Origin: Moraxella pluranimalium
Lineage (GTDB): Bacteria > Pseudomonadota > Gammaproteobacteria > Pseudomonadales > Moraxellaceae
Reading direction: 5' to 3'
NCBI RefSeq assembly: GCF_002014825.1
Contig: NZ_MUYU01000007.1
Span: forward strand, 1-64,000
DNA length: 64,000 nucleotides
Positions 37,979 through 46,722 of this stretch are shown here, one piece after another. Each line of letters opens with the position of its first letter. Within the stretch, counting starts at the first letter, position 1. The notes under the pieces are model-generated. The model was not told where the DNA came from. It was given only the letters and a program-made list of their open reading frames with translations, and did no database searches. The position numbers and the translations under genes are program-made.

Positions 37979-39208
37979 TTAAAATGGAATATCATCATTG
38001 GGCGTGCTGATATAGGTATTGAAAAATGGTTTTTCCAAAGATTCTTCAGCCTCCTCCTCGTCCTCTTCTTCATCAACAGAATAGATGACTTGATATTTAT
38101 CTAAACCTAATTCAAATTGACTGTAAATTTCTTCTTGACAATTATTCACCGCTTCATTGAGCAATGTGGCAAGATAAGGCAGTGCATTAAAACCTTGATA
38201 TAAGCCACGCACACCAAAGGTCTTGATGGCTTCTTGGTTTTGGTCAATCAAGGCTTGGATGGTGTCTGGGCTGATGGTCGCAATCGATTGCACCATGCGC
38301 AACTTATTATTGAGCAGTACAAACGGCGATGTTGGACTGTTAAGCAAAATATCACTCAGCATCGTACCGTCTAGGGGCTGCATGGTGATGATTTTACCCA
38401 AGCGACCGACCAATTCATCGGGCAAGCCAAGATTTGACAGCTCCATCAAGGTGCTTGGTGGCTTGGCTTTGGCGTTGGTTGGTGGTGTCGTGGTAAAGCC
38501 GATACCGCTGTTATCGTCTTTGACCTTAGTAAGGTTAAAACTGCCGCCTAAGATAAATAAGACATTTTCAGAATTAAATGACAGGCTTTCGGTGCGACAA
38601 GGAAACAGGGCGTTGCCTTCAACCAAAGTTAATAATTCAGTGGCAATAGAGCGACGAAATTCAGAAAAAGATGAGTCCCGATAGGCGAATAATTTGTCAA
38701 ATTCATCAAAAAACACCACCGAAAACTGCAATTTGAGCTCATCACCTTTGGCATCGATGTGTAGCTGTTCGCCGACATCGCAAATATTTCGACCACGATA
38801 GCTTTGGGGTGCCAAATGTGTGCTATCAACAATAGCAAAATTCAAATCAAGATGTGTGCAGAGCTGCTTAATAATATGCGTTTTGCCGCTGCCTGTAGTA
38901 CCGGTCAAAAAGATGGGCGGCTGGCGTAGCGGTGCAGGTACTGCTGGCTTAAATTGTAGATAATCGCCTTCAATGTTTTGGGTTTGACCATAAAGCAAAA
39001 AGCTGTTGTACTTGGATTTTCGTTCTGAATATTTTTGGTAATTTTCAAGATTTCTTAAATGATAATGCAAAATGTTGGACAGCTGAAATAGGGCATCATC
39101 TTGATGAAAAATGCGTTTGTTGGCATCATTAAAAATCTCATCAGGTGTTGGCGTATCACTCTTGTAGCGATGTACGCCACACAGTTTGGCAAGCGTGCGA
39201 ATTTTCAT
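37979..39208 (-). CDS. ClpX-like AAA+ unfoldase lacking the zinc-binding domain
   Basis: This 409-residue ATPase aligns by eye with ClpX along its AAA+ module: PTPDEI, Walker A GTTGSGKT (103-110), Walker B VVFFDEFDKL (164-173), sensor I FILGGSFN, arginine-finger region GLPDELVGRL and sensor II FGVRG (Arg334). It lacks the N-terminal Cys4 zinc domain, and the substrate-gripping pore loop GYVG is replaced by SYRG (136-139). The ClpP-docking loop is kept as SGIGF (IGF at 236-238). An acidic tail (SVDEEEDEEEAEES, about 377-390) ends the protein. It lies between an LpxL-like gene and panD. Function unknown; it may target selected substrates to ClpP. Confidence 0.8.
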   Translation of the reverse strand: MKIRTLAKLCGVHRYKSDTPTPDEIFNDANKRIFHQDDALFQLSNILHYHLRNLENYQKYSERKSKYNSFLLYGQTQNIEGDYLQFKPAVPAPLRQPPIFLTGTTGSGKTHIIKQLCTHLDLNFAIVDSTHLAPQSYRGRNICDVGEQLHIDAKGDELKLQFSVVFFDEFDKLFAYRDSSFSEFRRSIATELLTLVEGNALFPCRTESLSFNSENVLFILGGSFNLTKVKDDNSGIGFTTTPPTNAKAKPPSTLMELSNLGLPDELVGRLGKIITMQPLDGTMLSDILLNSPTSPFVLLNNKLRMVQSIATISPDTIQALIDQNQEAIKTFGVRGLYQGFNALPYLATLLNEAVNNCQEEIYSQFELGLDKYQVIYSVDEEEDEEEAEESLEKPFFNTYISTPNDDIPF

Positions 39209-39244
39209 GAGCGGCTTTCCTGATGAGATGATTTCATAGTTTAG

Positions 39245-40291
39245 TTATTTTTGATAATAATTCGTACCATCGGCTTGATTTTTGAACCTACGGTGAAACC
39301 ACATCCATTGGCTGACATCTTTTTGGATATTGGCTTCGATTAAGCGGTTGATACGCTCGGCGTCGGCGACTTCATCGGCAGATGGATAATTTTCAAGTGC
39401 AGGGCTTAAGGTGATATGATAATGCGGACGACGACCCGACGGGATAAAATCAGGCGTCTGACGCACCATATCCATCATCATCACCGCAGGCGGATTGGAC
39501 TTATCGCCCATCTTGGCAAGGCGACGCTGTGCGGTGATGGTGGCAGCAGGTACGCCAAAAAATGTCGCCATCACGCCATGCTCTAGCCCAAAATCTTGGT
39601 CGGGTGAATACCAAATCACTCGCCCAGCCTTGATGCGGGTGATGAGTTTTTTCATATCACGGCTAGAGATTTGTTCATCAAAAATACGACGGCGTGCGTT
39701 ATAAATGAACCATTCAAGTAGCGCGTTATTCTGCGGACGATAGACGCAATCAGCACCAAAAAACTGCGTGCACAGTCTGCCACCCAAATCCAGTGTCGTA
39801 TAATGACCGCCGAGCAAAATCACTGCCTTGCCGTCTTTTTGGGCATTGACAAGGTGCTGAAGCCCTGAGATGCTAAAGCTACGCACAAAGACATTGGGGC
39901 GAAACCATGCGCACAGACTCTCAAAAATACCAATGCCTTGATTGATAAACACTTGGCGGGCGATGGCTTGGCGTTCGTCATCAGTCTTATTGGGAAAGGC
40001 AAGCTTAAGGTTGGTCAGCGTATCATTGACCCGTCGTTTGACAAACTTAAACACAAGCTTGCCAATTGCTCGCCCAATCATAAACTGAATCCGTAGCGGC
40101 AGATAGATGAGTGGCAAAATCAGCGCCATCGCCAGCCAAAATCCCCAGTTCTTTGGGTGTAAAAATGCCCATTGAAACGGCTTAGGTTCGGCAATGTGCG
40201 TCTGCTTATGATTATCCGTCAGCGTGATGGCGGGCGTGGTGCTGACAGGCTTTGTATCGCCACAGCCGCATTGATGGTTGTCGCAGCTCAT
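39245..40291 (-). CDS. Lipid A biosynthesis acyltransferase (LpxL/LpxM family)
   Basis: A late acyltransferase that adds secondary acyl chains to lipid A or Kdo-lipid A. It has an N-terminal membrane helix (about residues 48-66), the catalytic HX4D motif (GGHYTTLDLGG) and YSPDQDFGLEHG. The first 40 residues form a cysteine/polar extension (MSCDNHQCGCG) not usual for LpxL. Its ATG overlaps the uup stop as ATGA, so both are translated together. Which acyl position it fills is undecided. Confidence 0.88.
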   Translation of the reverse strand: MSCDNHQCGCGDTKPVSTTPAITLTDNHKQTHIAEPKPFQWAFLHPKNWGFWLAMALILPLIYLPLRIQFMIGRAIGKLVFKFVKRRVNDTLTNLKLAFPNKTDDERQAIARQVFINQGIGIFESLCAWFRPNVFVRSFSISGLQHLVNAQKDGKAVILLGGHYTTLDLGGRLCTQFFGADCVYRPQNNALLEWFIYNARRRIFDEQISSRDMKKLITRIKAGRVIWYSPDQDFGLEHGVMATFFGVPAATITAQRRLAKMGDKSNPPAVMMMDMVRQTPDFIPSGRRPHYHITLSPALENYPSADEVADAERINRLIEANIQKDVSQWMWFHRRFKNQADGTNYYQK

Positions 40292-42261
40292 TTGGCAATA
40301 CTCTCTAGCTCATCCCAGCGCTCAAGCTTGGCAAGTAATAATTCATCAATCTCACCCAGTCGCCCGCTTGCTGCTGTAGCTGCCGCCAAATCTGTGGTGA
40401 ACCACGAGCCATCTTCTAGCTTGGCATTAAGTTCACTTTGCTCGGTTTCTAAAGCGGCGATTTCATCAGGTAGGCTCTCAAGCTCTCGCTGTTCTTTATA
40501 AGACAGTTTGCGTTTGGTTTCGGTTTTTTGAGCAGTCGCTGTAGCGGTTGCAGATTGGGCAGGTTTGTCTGTTTGCTCTACTTTGTCTGCTTTATTGTCA
40601 GTAGGTTTTGCCATAGGTTTTGGATTGGCTGCCAAAAACCGTTCATGTTGCACCAAATAATCTTCATAACCGCCGATATACTCAAGCACCACGCCATTGC
40701 CATGCTTATCGGTGTCAAAGACCCAAGTTTGGGTGACGACATTGTCCATAAAGGCACGGTCGTGGCTGATGAGTAGCACCGTACCATCAAAATTCACCAC
40801 AAACTCTTCGAGTAGCTCAAGTGTCGCCATATCCAAATCGTTGGTCGGCTCATCGAGCACCAAGACATTGGCAGGTTTTAGCAGTAATTTGGCAAGCAGT
40901 ACTCGGGCTTTTTCGCCACCTGATAGGGCTTTGACAGGGGTGCGAGCACGATTTGGGCTAAATAAGAAGTCTTGTAGATAACCCAAAATATGCGTCTTGC
41001 GACCGCCAACTTCGACATGGTCTGAGCCTTCAGAGACATTGTCTGCGACCGATTTTTCGGGGTCTAGGTCATCTTTTAATTGGTCAAAAAAGGCGATATT
41101 AAGATTCGTACCAAGCTTGACTGAGCCTTGTTTGACGGCAGAATTATCCAATCCTAAGATGGTTTTTATTAAGGTGGTCTTACCAACGCCATTTTTGCCG
41201 ATGATACCGACTTTATCGCCACGCAGTAGTAATGTACTAAAGTCTTTTAATAAAATCTTATCACCATACTCAAGTGTCAGATGATTGACTTCGCAGATGA
41301 TTTTACCTGATTTTTCGGATGTATTCTGGCTGATTTGTACATTGCCGACGACATCACGGCGGGCTTTACGCTCTTCACGCAGAGCTTTTAGGGCGCGCAC
41401 ACGACCTTCGTTACGAGTGCGGCGCGCTTTGATACCTTGACGAATCCATGCTTCTTCTTGGGCGAGTTTTTTGTCAAATTCGGCAAAGCTTTTTTGTTCA
41501 CTGGCAAGCTCAAGCTCTTTGAGCTCTTGGTAGCGGGCATAGCCGCCTGCGCCTTGATTGACATCATAGCTACCCAGCTGACCACGATCAAGCTCAATGA
41601 TGCGAGTGGCAAGACGATCGACGAATTTGCGATCGTGGGTGATAAATAGCACGGTCAAACGCTCATTTAATAAGAAATTTTCAAGCCAGTCGATGCTCTC
41701 AATATCCAGATGGTTGGTCGGCTCATCAAGCAGTAGCACATCAGGCTCAGTGACCAGTGCACGGGCGAGCAGTACTCGGCGCTTACGACCGCCTGACAGC
41801 TCACTAAGCTTGGCGGTTGCATCCAGCCCCATGCTATCAATGATGGCACGAGCCTTACGCTCAAAGTCCCAACCGTGTAGCACATCTAATGTATGCTGTA
41901 GATGACTCATCTCATCACAAGCTTTATGATCACCCAGACCGCAGGCATCGCTTGCGATTTGATAGGCTTTGAGTGTATCGGCGATGTGTTGATTACCGCT
42001 CATTACCACATCCAAGACCGCCATATCGCCATCGGGTACATCTTGGGCGAGCATGGCAATCTTAGTGCCGTCTTTGATTAGCACTTCGCCATCATCAGCG
42101 TGCAGATCGCCCGTGATGAGCTTAAGCAGGGTGGATTTGCCTTCGCCATTTCGCCCAATCAAGCACACACGCTCATTGGGTTCAAGGCTAAAATTTACCC
42201 CGTCCAAAATTGGTGCGACACCAAAGGCTAAGTGGATATTTTTGAGTTGTATTAATGCCAT
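40288..42261 (-). CDS. uup: ABC-F ATPase Uup
   Basis: A 657-residue soluble ABC-F protein with two nucleotide-binding domains (Walker A GRNGEGKST and GKNGVGKTT; signatures LSGGRKRR and LSGGEKAR), the inter-domain linker, and the Uup-type C-terminal domain (about residues 570-657, KRKLSYKEQRELESLPDEI). Uup acts on ribosomes and affects precise transposon excision. ATG 42261 (MALIQLKNIHLAFG) is chosen; the longer frame extends 21 codons upstream without support. It probably heads an operon with the acyltransferase and perhaps the ClpX-like gene. Confidence 0.92.
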   Translation of the reverse strand: MALIQLKNIHLAFGVAPILDGVNFSLEPNERVCLIGRNGEGKSTLLKLITGDLHADDGEVLIKDGTKIAMLAQDVPDGDMAVLDVVMSGNQHIADTLKAYQIASDACGLGDHKACDEMSHLQHTLDVLHGWDFERKARAIIDSMGLDATAKLSELSGGRKRRVLLARALVTEPDVLLLDEPTNHLDIESIDWLENFLLNERLTVLFITHDRKFVDRLATRIIELDRGQLGSYDVNQGAGGYARYQELKELELASEQKSFAEFDKKLAQEEAWIRQGIKARRTRNEGRVRALKALREERKARRDVVGNVQISQNTSEKSGKIICEVNHLTLEYGDKILLKDFSTLLLRGDKVGIIGKNGVGKTTLIKTILGLDNSAVKQGSVKLGTNLNIAFFDQLKDDLDPEKSVADNVSEGSDHVEVGGRKTHILGYLQDFLFSPNRARTPVKALSGGEKARVLLAKLLLKPANVLVLDEPTNDLDMATLELLEEFVVNFDGTVLLISHDRAFMDNVVTQTWVFDTDKHGNGVVLEYIGGYEDYLVQHERFLAANPKPMAKPTDNKADKVEQTDKPAQSATATATAQKTETKRKLSYKEQRELESLPDEIAALETEQSELNAKLEDGSWFTTDLAAATAASGRLGEIDELLLAKLERWDELESIAK

Positions 42262-42286
42262 AAAACAGTCAATGTATAGAAAAAAT

Positions 42287-42313
42287 TTGGTATAAAGGTG
42301 CATATAATACCAA
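42287..42313. promoter_or_regulatory. Inverted repeat in the uup-slyX divergent promoter region
   Basis: TTGGTAT (42287-42293) and ATACCAA (42307-42313) form 7-bp arms 13 bases apart, and a TATAAT (42303-42308) lies within. It probably marks divergent promoters, or an operator for both genes. Confidence 0.4.
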
Positions 42314-42372
42314 AAATTCGCCAAAAATTGTGTACAATATTGGCAACTTTTAGCAGCATAAACCCATACGCC

Positions 42373-42597
42373 ATGAGTACAACATCCCCAAGCTATGATG
42401 ATATCATTGAGCTACAAACACGCTTAAGCTTCCTAGAAGATACTTGTGATAAGCTCAATGAAGTCATCGCCCGCCAAGACCGTCAGCTGATGGATTTACA
42501 AGATCAGCTCAAGCTCATCTATGCACAGATGACCACCAAAGAAGATGCAGGCGTTGCACCATTTGATCTGCTTGCCGATAGACCGCCACATTATTGA
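42373..42597 (+). CDS. slyX: SlyX-like coiled-coil protein
   Basis: The 74-residue protein forms a predicted coiled coil (IIELQTRLSFLEDTCDKLNE... RQDRQLMDLQDQLKLIY) and ends with the typical proline/histidine tail (DRPPHY), both marks of SlyX. Function is unknown in all bacteria. ATG 42373 is used because upstream residues of the open frame do not fit the family. Confidence 0.85.
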   Translation: MSTTSPSYDDIIELQTRLSFLEDTCDKLNEVIARQDRQLMDLQDQLKLIYAQMTTKEDAGVAPFDLLADRPPHY

Positions 42598-42797
42598 TGA
42601 TGTCATCCATTTATCAGAGTCAAAAAATACATCAAAAAAATGCGATTTATCAGTATTTGGCATGATTTTGGTGTATTTTTTGCTTGTGTTGCGATTTATT
42701 TTGATTTAATATACAAAAGACAAAACATTTGCTTACATTTAGGTAAGAAAGTAGCGGTGTTTTGTGGATTTAGGGAACTCAAACTTTGGAGAATACT

Positions 42798-44276
42798 ATG
42801 AGTGTATCATTTGGCTATAAATCATTAACGCTGGCCGTTGTTGCAGGATTGGCAGCGACTACAGCACAAGCAGCAGGTTTGGATCGTTCAGGTCAGGATG
42901 TCACCGCATTCTTGCAAGACGGTACCTATGCTGAATTTGTTTATACTTATATCGATGCTGATGTATCAGGTCATGATAATGGCGTAACAGCTGGCGCTGC
43001 AACCAATAATTATGTACAAGGCAAAGCAACTGGCGATGGCGCAGAAGCTTATGACTTTTTCCGCTTTGGTGTGAAAGCGGATGTTAATGATCGCTTTAGC
43101 GTCGGTGTACTCTATGATGAGCCATTTGGTGCAGCGGTTCAATATATGGGCGATAATAATTTTGTCACTGATGCCAATAGCGCAACTGTGGCAGGCGTTA
43201 ATCTTATTTCATCTCAATTGGCAAATTCTGCGTTGCCAGACAATGTCAAGCAAAAAGTTGGTCAAATCGCTGCTGGCATTACCACGCCACAGCAAGCTCA
43301 AGCAGTTGCAGCAATGCTAAAAAATCCACAACAGCTAGCAGGTTTGATGGGTGCAGCTGCAGCACAAATGACTCCTGCACAGCTTGCAGCAATTCAAGCT
43401 GCTGCCACGAGTGCGGCAAACGGCTTGGAAGCCGTTGCAGCTAATGCTACTGCGCTTGACGGTGAAGGTACCAATGTAGAAATTCGTACCAATAATGTGA
43501 CTGCTTTGGTTGGTGCTAAATTCGGTGAAAAGCGCAATTTCCAAGTTTATGGCGGTCCTGCAGCACAGCGCCTAAATGGTGAAGTACACCTGCGTGGCAT
43601 CGCTTACCAAGCTGCATCTGGCTATGATGCCAAAATCAGCACAGATACTTCTGTAGGCTGGGTAGCGGGTGTTGCTTATAGCAAGCCTGAGATCGCCCTA
43701 AAAGCTGCTTTGACTTACCGCTCAGAGATTGAGCATGAGACCAGTATCGCTGAAGTATTCCCAAATGTCGCCTTGCGCGGCCTTAATCCTGCAACCACCA
43801 AGGACTTTAAGGTAACTTTGCCAGAGTCTTATAACCTAGACTTCCAAACTGGTGTCAACCCAACGACGCTATTGACTGCTAAAGTACGCTATGTGCCGTG
43901 GTCAAATTTTGACATTAAACCAACCACTTATACAGCTTTGTCTGGCTTGCCAATCATTAGTTATTCAGACGACCAGTGGGCGGCTGAAGTCGGACTTGGT
44001 AAAAAGCTAAACGATAAGCTTGCGGTATCAGGCACTGTTGGCTATGATTCAGGTGCTGGCAACCCAGCAAGCACGCTAGGTCCTATCGAAGGCTACTACA
44101 GTGTGGGCTTGGGTGCGAAATATAACGTCACCCCTGAATGGTCAGTGTCTGTCGGTGGTAAATATCTGAAATTCGGTGATGCAACCGCTAATCTACCAAA
44201 TGGTATGACAGCTGGCGAGTTCTCTGACAATGATGGCTATATCGCTGGTGTCAAATTGGCGTATCAAGCTAAATAA
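42798..44276 (+). CDS. FadL/OmpP1/TodX-family outer membrane transporter (OMP E-like)
   Basis: An outer-membrane beta-barrel of the FadL family, which imports fatty acids and other hydrophobic compounds. A signal peptide (LTLAVVAGLAATTAQA) and typical barrel segments (DRFSVGVLYDEPFGAAVQY, WSVSVGGKYLKFGDATANLP) are present. A block of about 90 residues rich in Ala and Gln, apparently helical, is inserted after NNF in the first third. Moraxella catarrhalis OMP E is a known relative, which I recall but cannot check. ATG 42798 has GGAG 7 bases upstream, so the TTG at 42786 is not used. Confidence 0.88.
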   Translation: MSVSFGYKSLTLAVVAGLAATTAQAAGLDRSGQDVTAFLQDGTYAEFVYTYIDADVSGHDNGVTAGAATNNYVQGKATGDGAEAYDFFRFGVKADVNDRFSVGVLYDEPFGAAVQYMGDNNFVTDANSATVAGVNLISSQLANSALPDNVKQKVGQIAAGITTPQQAQAVAAMLKNPQQLAGLMGAAAAQMTPAQLAAIQAAATSAANGLEAVAANATALDGEGTNVEIRTNNVTALVGAKFGEKRNFQVYGGPAAQRLNGEVHLRGIAYQAASGYDAKISTDTSVGWVAGVAYSKPEIALKAALTYRSEIEHETSIAEVFPNVALRGLNPATTKDFKVTLPESYNLDFQTGVNPTTLLTAKVRYVPWSNFDIKPTTYTALSGLPIISYSDDQWAAEVGLGKKLNDKLAVSGTVGYDSGAGNPASTLGPIEGYYSVGLGAKYNVTPEWSVSVGGKYLKFGDATANLPNGMTAGEFSDNDGYIAGVKLAYQAK

Positions 44277-44296
44277 TCAGCGTTCGCTTAATCTAC

Positions 44297-44329
44297 AAAA
44301 AGCGGTTTGGTTTTGCCAAGCCGTTTTTT
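44297..44329 (+). terminator. Terminator after the FadL-like gene
   Basis: AAAAAGCGGTTTGG (44297-44310) pairs with CCAAGCCGTTTTTT (44316-44329), 14 bp with two G-U pairs and a 5-base loop, ending in a T-run. Confidence 0.85.
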
Positions 44330-44406
44330 GTTTGTGCTGATTTTCTTTATGTTTGATTGCTTTTTTGGTATGATATACGATTATTATCTTTATAGTGGAT
44401 ACGATT

Positions 44407-45084
44407 ATGACCAAGCCTTATTTGATTGCACCATCGATTTTGTCAGCGGATTTTGCCCGTCTTGGCGATGATGTCAAAGCCGTGATGGATGCTGGTGCTG
44501 ATGTGGTGCATTTTGATGTCATGGACAATCATTATGTACCCAATCTGACCTTTGGTGCGATGGTTTGCCAAGCGCTCAAAGACTATGGCATCACAGCGCC
44601 GATTGATGTACATCTGATGGTATCACCTGTGGATCGCATGATTGAAGAGTTTTTAAAAGCGGGGGCGGATATCATCACTTTTCACCCTGAAGCCACACAG
44701 CATATCGATCGCAGCTTACAGCTGATCAAAGATGGTGGTGCTAAGTGCGGCTTGGTGTTCAATCCTGCGACACCGCTACATTATTTGGATTATACCATTG
44801 ATAAAGTGGATCAAATTTTGCTCATGAGCGTCAACCCAGGTTTTGGTGGTCAAAAATTCATCGATGGTACGCTTGATAAGCTCAAAGCGGTACGCAAGCG
44901 TATCGATGATAGCGGTCGTGATATTCGCCTGGAAGTCGATGGCGGTGTCAATGTTGCCAATATCCGTGCCATCGCTGAAGCGGGTGCTGATATGTTTGTC
45001 GCAGGTAGTGCGATTTTTAATCAGCCTGATTACAAAGCAGTCATTGATGCGATGCGTGATGAGCTTGCCAAGGTGGGTGCTTGA
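44407..45084 (+). CDS. rpe: Ribulose-phosphate 3-epimerase
   Basis: Rpe interconverts ribulose 5-phosphate and xylulose 5-phosphate in the pentose phosphate pathway. Metal and catalytic motifs are visible: [45 protein letters not shown] and EVDGGV. ATG 44407 gives 225 residues; the open frame also allows GTG 44395. Its TGA overlaps the next gene's ATG by one base. Confidence 0.96.
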   Translation: MTKPYLIAPSILSADFARLGDDVKAVMDAGADVVHFDVMDNHYVPNLTFGAMVCQALKDYGITAPIDVHLMVSPVDRMIEEFLKAGADIITFHPEATQHIDRSLQLIKDGGAKCGLVFNPATPLHYLDYTIDKVDQILLMSVNPGFGGQKFIDGTLDKLKAVRKRIDDSGRDIRLEVDGGVNVANIRAIAEAGADMFVAGSAIFNQPDYKAVIDAMRDELAKVGA

Positions 45085-45386
45085 TGAGTGCTCAAAAAAG
45101 CGTTGTGCCAATGAGTTTCACCATTGGTCTGTGCTTGGCAAGTATCGTGCTAAGCGTCGCTGGCTATGGCTTTCGCTTGATGTTCGGGGATGATGTGGCT
45201 GCGGTCTTGCGTCATGCGATGGTCGTTGTACCATTTTTTGTCATCGTATTGCCTGCACTGATGTGGCTTGGCAGTGTCGGACTTAACAAAATGGGCAAAG
45301 CATCAATTCATCCACGCAATGCCTTGACGCTCGGCTGGCTGTTGTCAGTGGTGGCGCTATTATCCATCATGGGGGTATATAGCTGA
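45084..45386 (+). CDS. Small membrane protein 1 downstream of rpe
   Basis: A 100-residue inner-membrane protein with three hydrophobic segments (about residues 11-30, 41-65 and 77-98). No family recognised. It overlaps rpe by one base (TGATG) and overlaps the next small membrane gene by one base, so the three are translationally coupled. It and its neighbour may act as a pair. Confidence 0.7.
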   Translation: MSAQKSVVPMSFTIGLCLASIVLSVAGYGFRLMFGDDVAAVLRHAMVVVPFFVIVLPALMWLGSVGLNKMGKASIHPRNALTLGWLLSVVALLSIMGVYS

Positions 45387-45688
45387 TGCTGAACAAACTC
45401 ATTCCTGATGCCATCACGCCGGTCGGTATCCCTAAGGGCTTGATTTTATTACTGATTATTGCTTGTCTTTTGATTGGCTTATCGGGTCTGCGCTATGGTG
45501 GGCTCGAAGGGTGGCTACACGTGCTCGAAAATTGGCTGGTCAGCTTAATCATCATTCCTGCCTTTACTGCACTTGTGGCGATGCCGATGAAATGGCGTGA
45601 TGACAGCTTTGATGTCAAGATGGCGTACTATCTGGGGATGTTTGTGGCGTTTTTGTTTATGATGGCAAAACTTCGCTACTGGCGATGA
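45386..45688 (+). CDS. Small membrane protein 2 downstream of rpe
   Basis: A 100-residue protein with about three membrane segments (17-34, 51-68 and 80-95) and a short basic C-terminus (AKLRYWR). It begins inside the stop of the previous gene (TGATG). No family recognised; the similar size and coupling with the preceding gene suggest a heteromeric membrane unit. Confidence 0.7.
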   Translation: MLNKLIPDAITPVGIPKGLILLLIIACLLIGLSGLRYGGLEGWLHVLENWLVSLIIIPAFTALVAMPMKWRDDSFDVKMAYYLGMFVAFLFMMAKLRYWR

Positions 45689-45758
45689 CCTTGAAAATAC
45701 GCACCACCGCCCATATCAATGAGCAAAATGACACAAATTGATTTGGAATACATTACCC

Positions 45759-46562
45759 ATGCATGACGACGATTATTTAGAACATTCGCAAATGTGGCAG
45801 GCGCTGTCGATTGATGAGCGTTTGCAGATGATTGATGATGTCTGCAAAGCCAATTTGGATGCAGATGATGCGTTGGGTGTGCTGCACGAGCTGTTTTTCT
45901 TAGAAATGGAACATGGCGCAAATCCTGTGGTGACTGACACGCTAGCGGCAGCGATTGCTGAACGCATTGACCCAACCATCGTCGAAAAAATGGCTGAAGA
46001 GTTGGGCTTGCCACCACTGCCTAAGCCAAAAAAACGCCGTACACGCAAAGCCACCGCCAAATCAGCCGATGCAGACACTGATAGCCGTGATGTACAAGTA
46101 AAGACCGATGAAGTAGTTGAAGCAGTCGAAGCCGTTGAAGCACCAAAAAAACGCCGTACTCGCAAAAAAGCCGCTAATGCTGATGATAGCTCTGCCACAG
46201 ATGAAGTGGATACGCCAAAGCCAAAGCGACGCACGCGCAAAAAAGCCAGTGACGATGTGCAAGCAGATGAAAGCTCTAAACCAAAACGCCGTAAATCTGC
46301 CAACAAACGCACGCCGATGGCACAAGAAACCATGCTTGAGTTCGTCGAAGATGCCAATGGCGTGATGACCCTGCGTGAAGTGGGCGATACTGAAGCACTG
46401 GTGAGTATTGCTTTTTCGGATAAGGTCAAAGAGATGCTTGGCGGTGATGCTCGCATGGTCGGTCAAGCGATGATTCATGCGGCGATTGCTAGCGTGGTTC
46501 AGCGACAGGCGAATTTTTGGCACGCTCATGTCTATGACGAAGAGCCAGTACATTATAGCTGA
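45759..46562 (+). CDS. Protein with tandem basic KKRRTRK repeats
   Basis: A 267-residue protein in three parts. The first 90 residues are acidic and helical. A middle section (about 90-190) repeats a basic block four times (KPKKRRTRK, PKKRRTRKK, KPKRRTRKK, KPKRRKSANK) separated by acidic spacers. A conserved-looking C-terminal domain (about 195-267) ends in HVYDEEPVHYS. The basic blocks look like DNA/RNA-binding tails of histone-H1-like or AlgP-like proteins. Start ATG 45759 is the first one without an atypical codon. I do not recognise the terminal domains. Confidence 0.65.
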   Translation: MHDDDYLEHSQMWQALSIDERLQMIDDVCKANLDADDALGVLHELFFLEMEHGANPVVTDTLAAAIAERIDPTIVEKMAEELGLPPLPKPKKRRTRKATAKSADADTDSRDVQVKTDEVVEAVEAVEAPKKRRTRKKAANADDSSATDEVDTPKPKRRTRKKASDDVQADESSKPKRRKSANKRTPMAQETMLEFVEDANGVMTLREVGDTEALVSIAFSDKVKEMLGGDARMVGQAMIHAAIASVVQRQANFWHAHVYDEEPVHYS

Positions 46563-46594
46563 TGTCGATACGGCTAATGCTGTATCTTAAGATT

Positions 46595-46625
46595 AAAGCC
46601 CAAATCACGGATTTGGGCTTTTTAG
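46595..46625 (+). terminator. Terminator after the basic-repeat gene
   Basis: AAAGCCCAAATC (46595-46606) pairs perfectly with GATTTGGGCTTT (46610-46621) over a 3-base loop, followed by TT. Confidence 0.85.
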
Positions 46626-46722
46626 TTTGGGCTGTATTTGGGTTATAAAAGGCACGATAAAGCCTTGTCAAAATCCATAAAAATGCTACAATCTCGTTAA
46701 ATCTTAAGCCTTAGGAATAGTT

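Noticed and set aside
37979-39208. Prophage origin for the ClpX-like gene
   Set aside because: No integrase, structural or other phage genes lie around it; neighbours are housekeeping genes in a plausible operon.
45773-46456. 227-codon frame antisense to the basic-repeat gene
   Set aside because: Created by the repetitive Lys/Arg codons of the opposite strand; composition is Ser/Ala/Arg low complexity.
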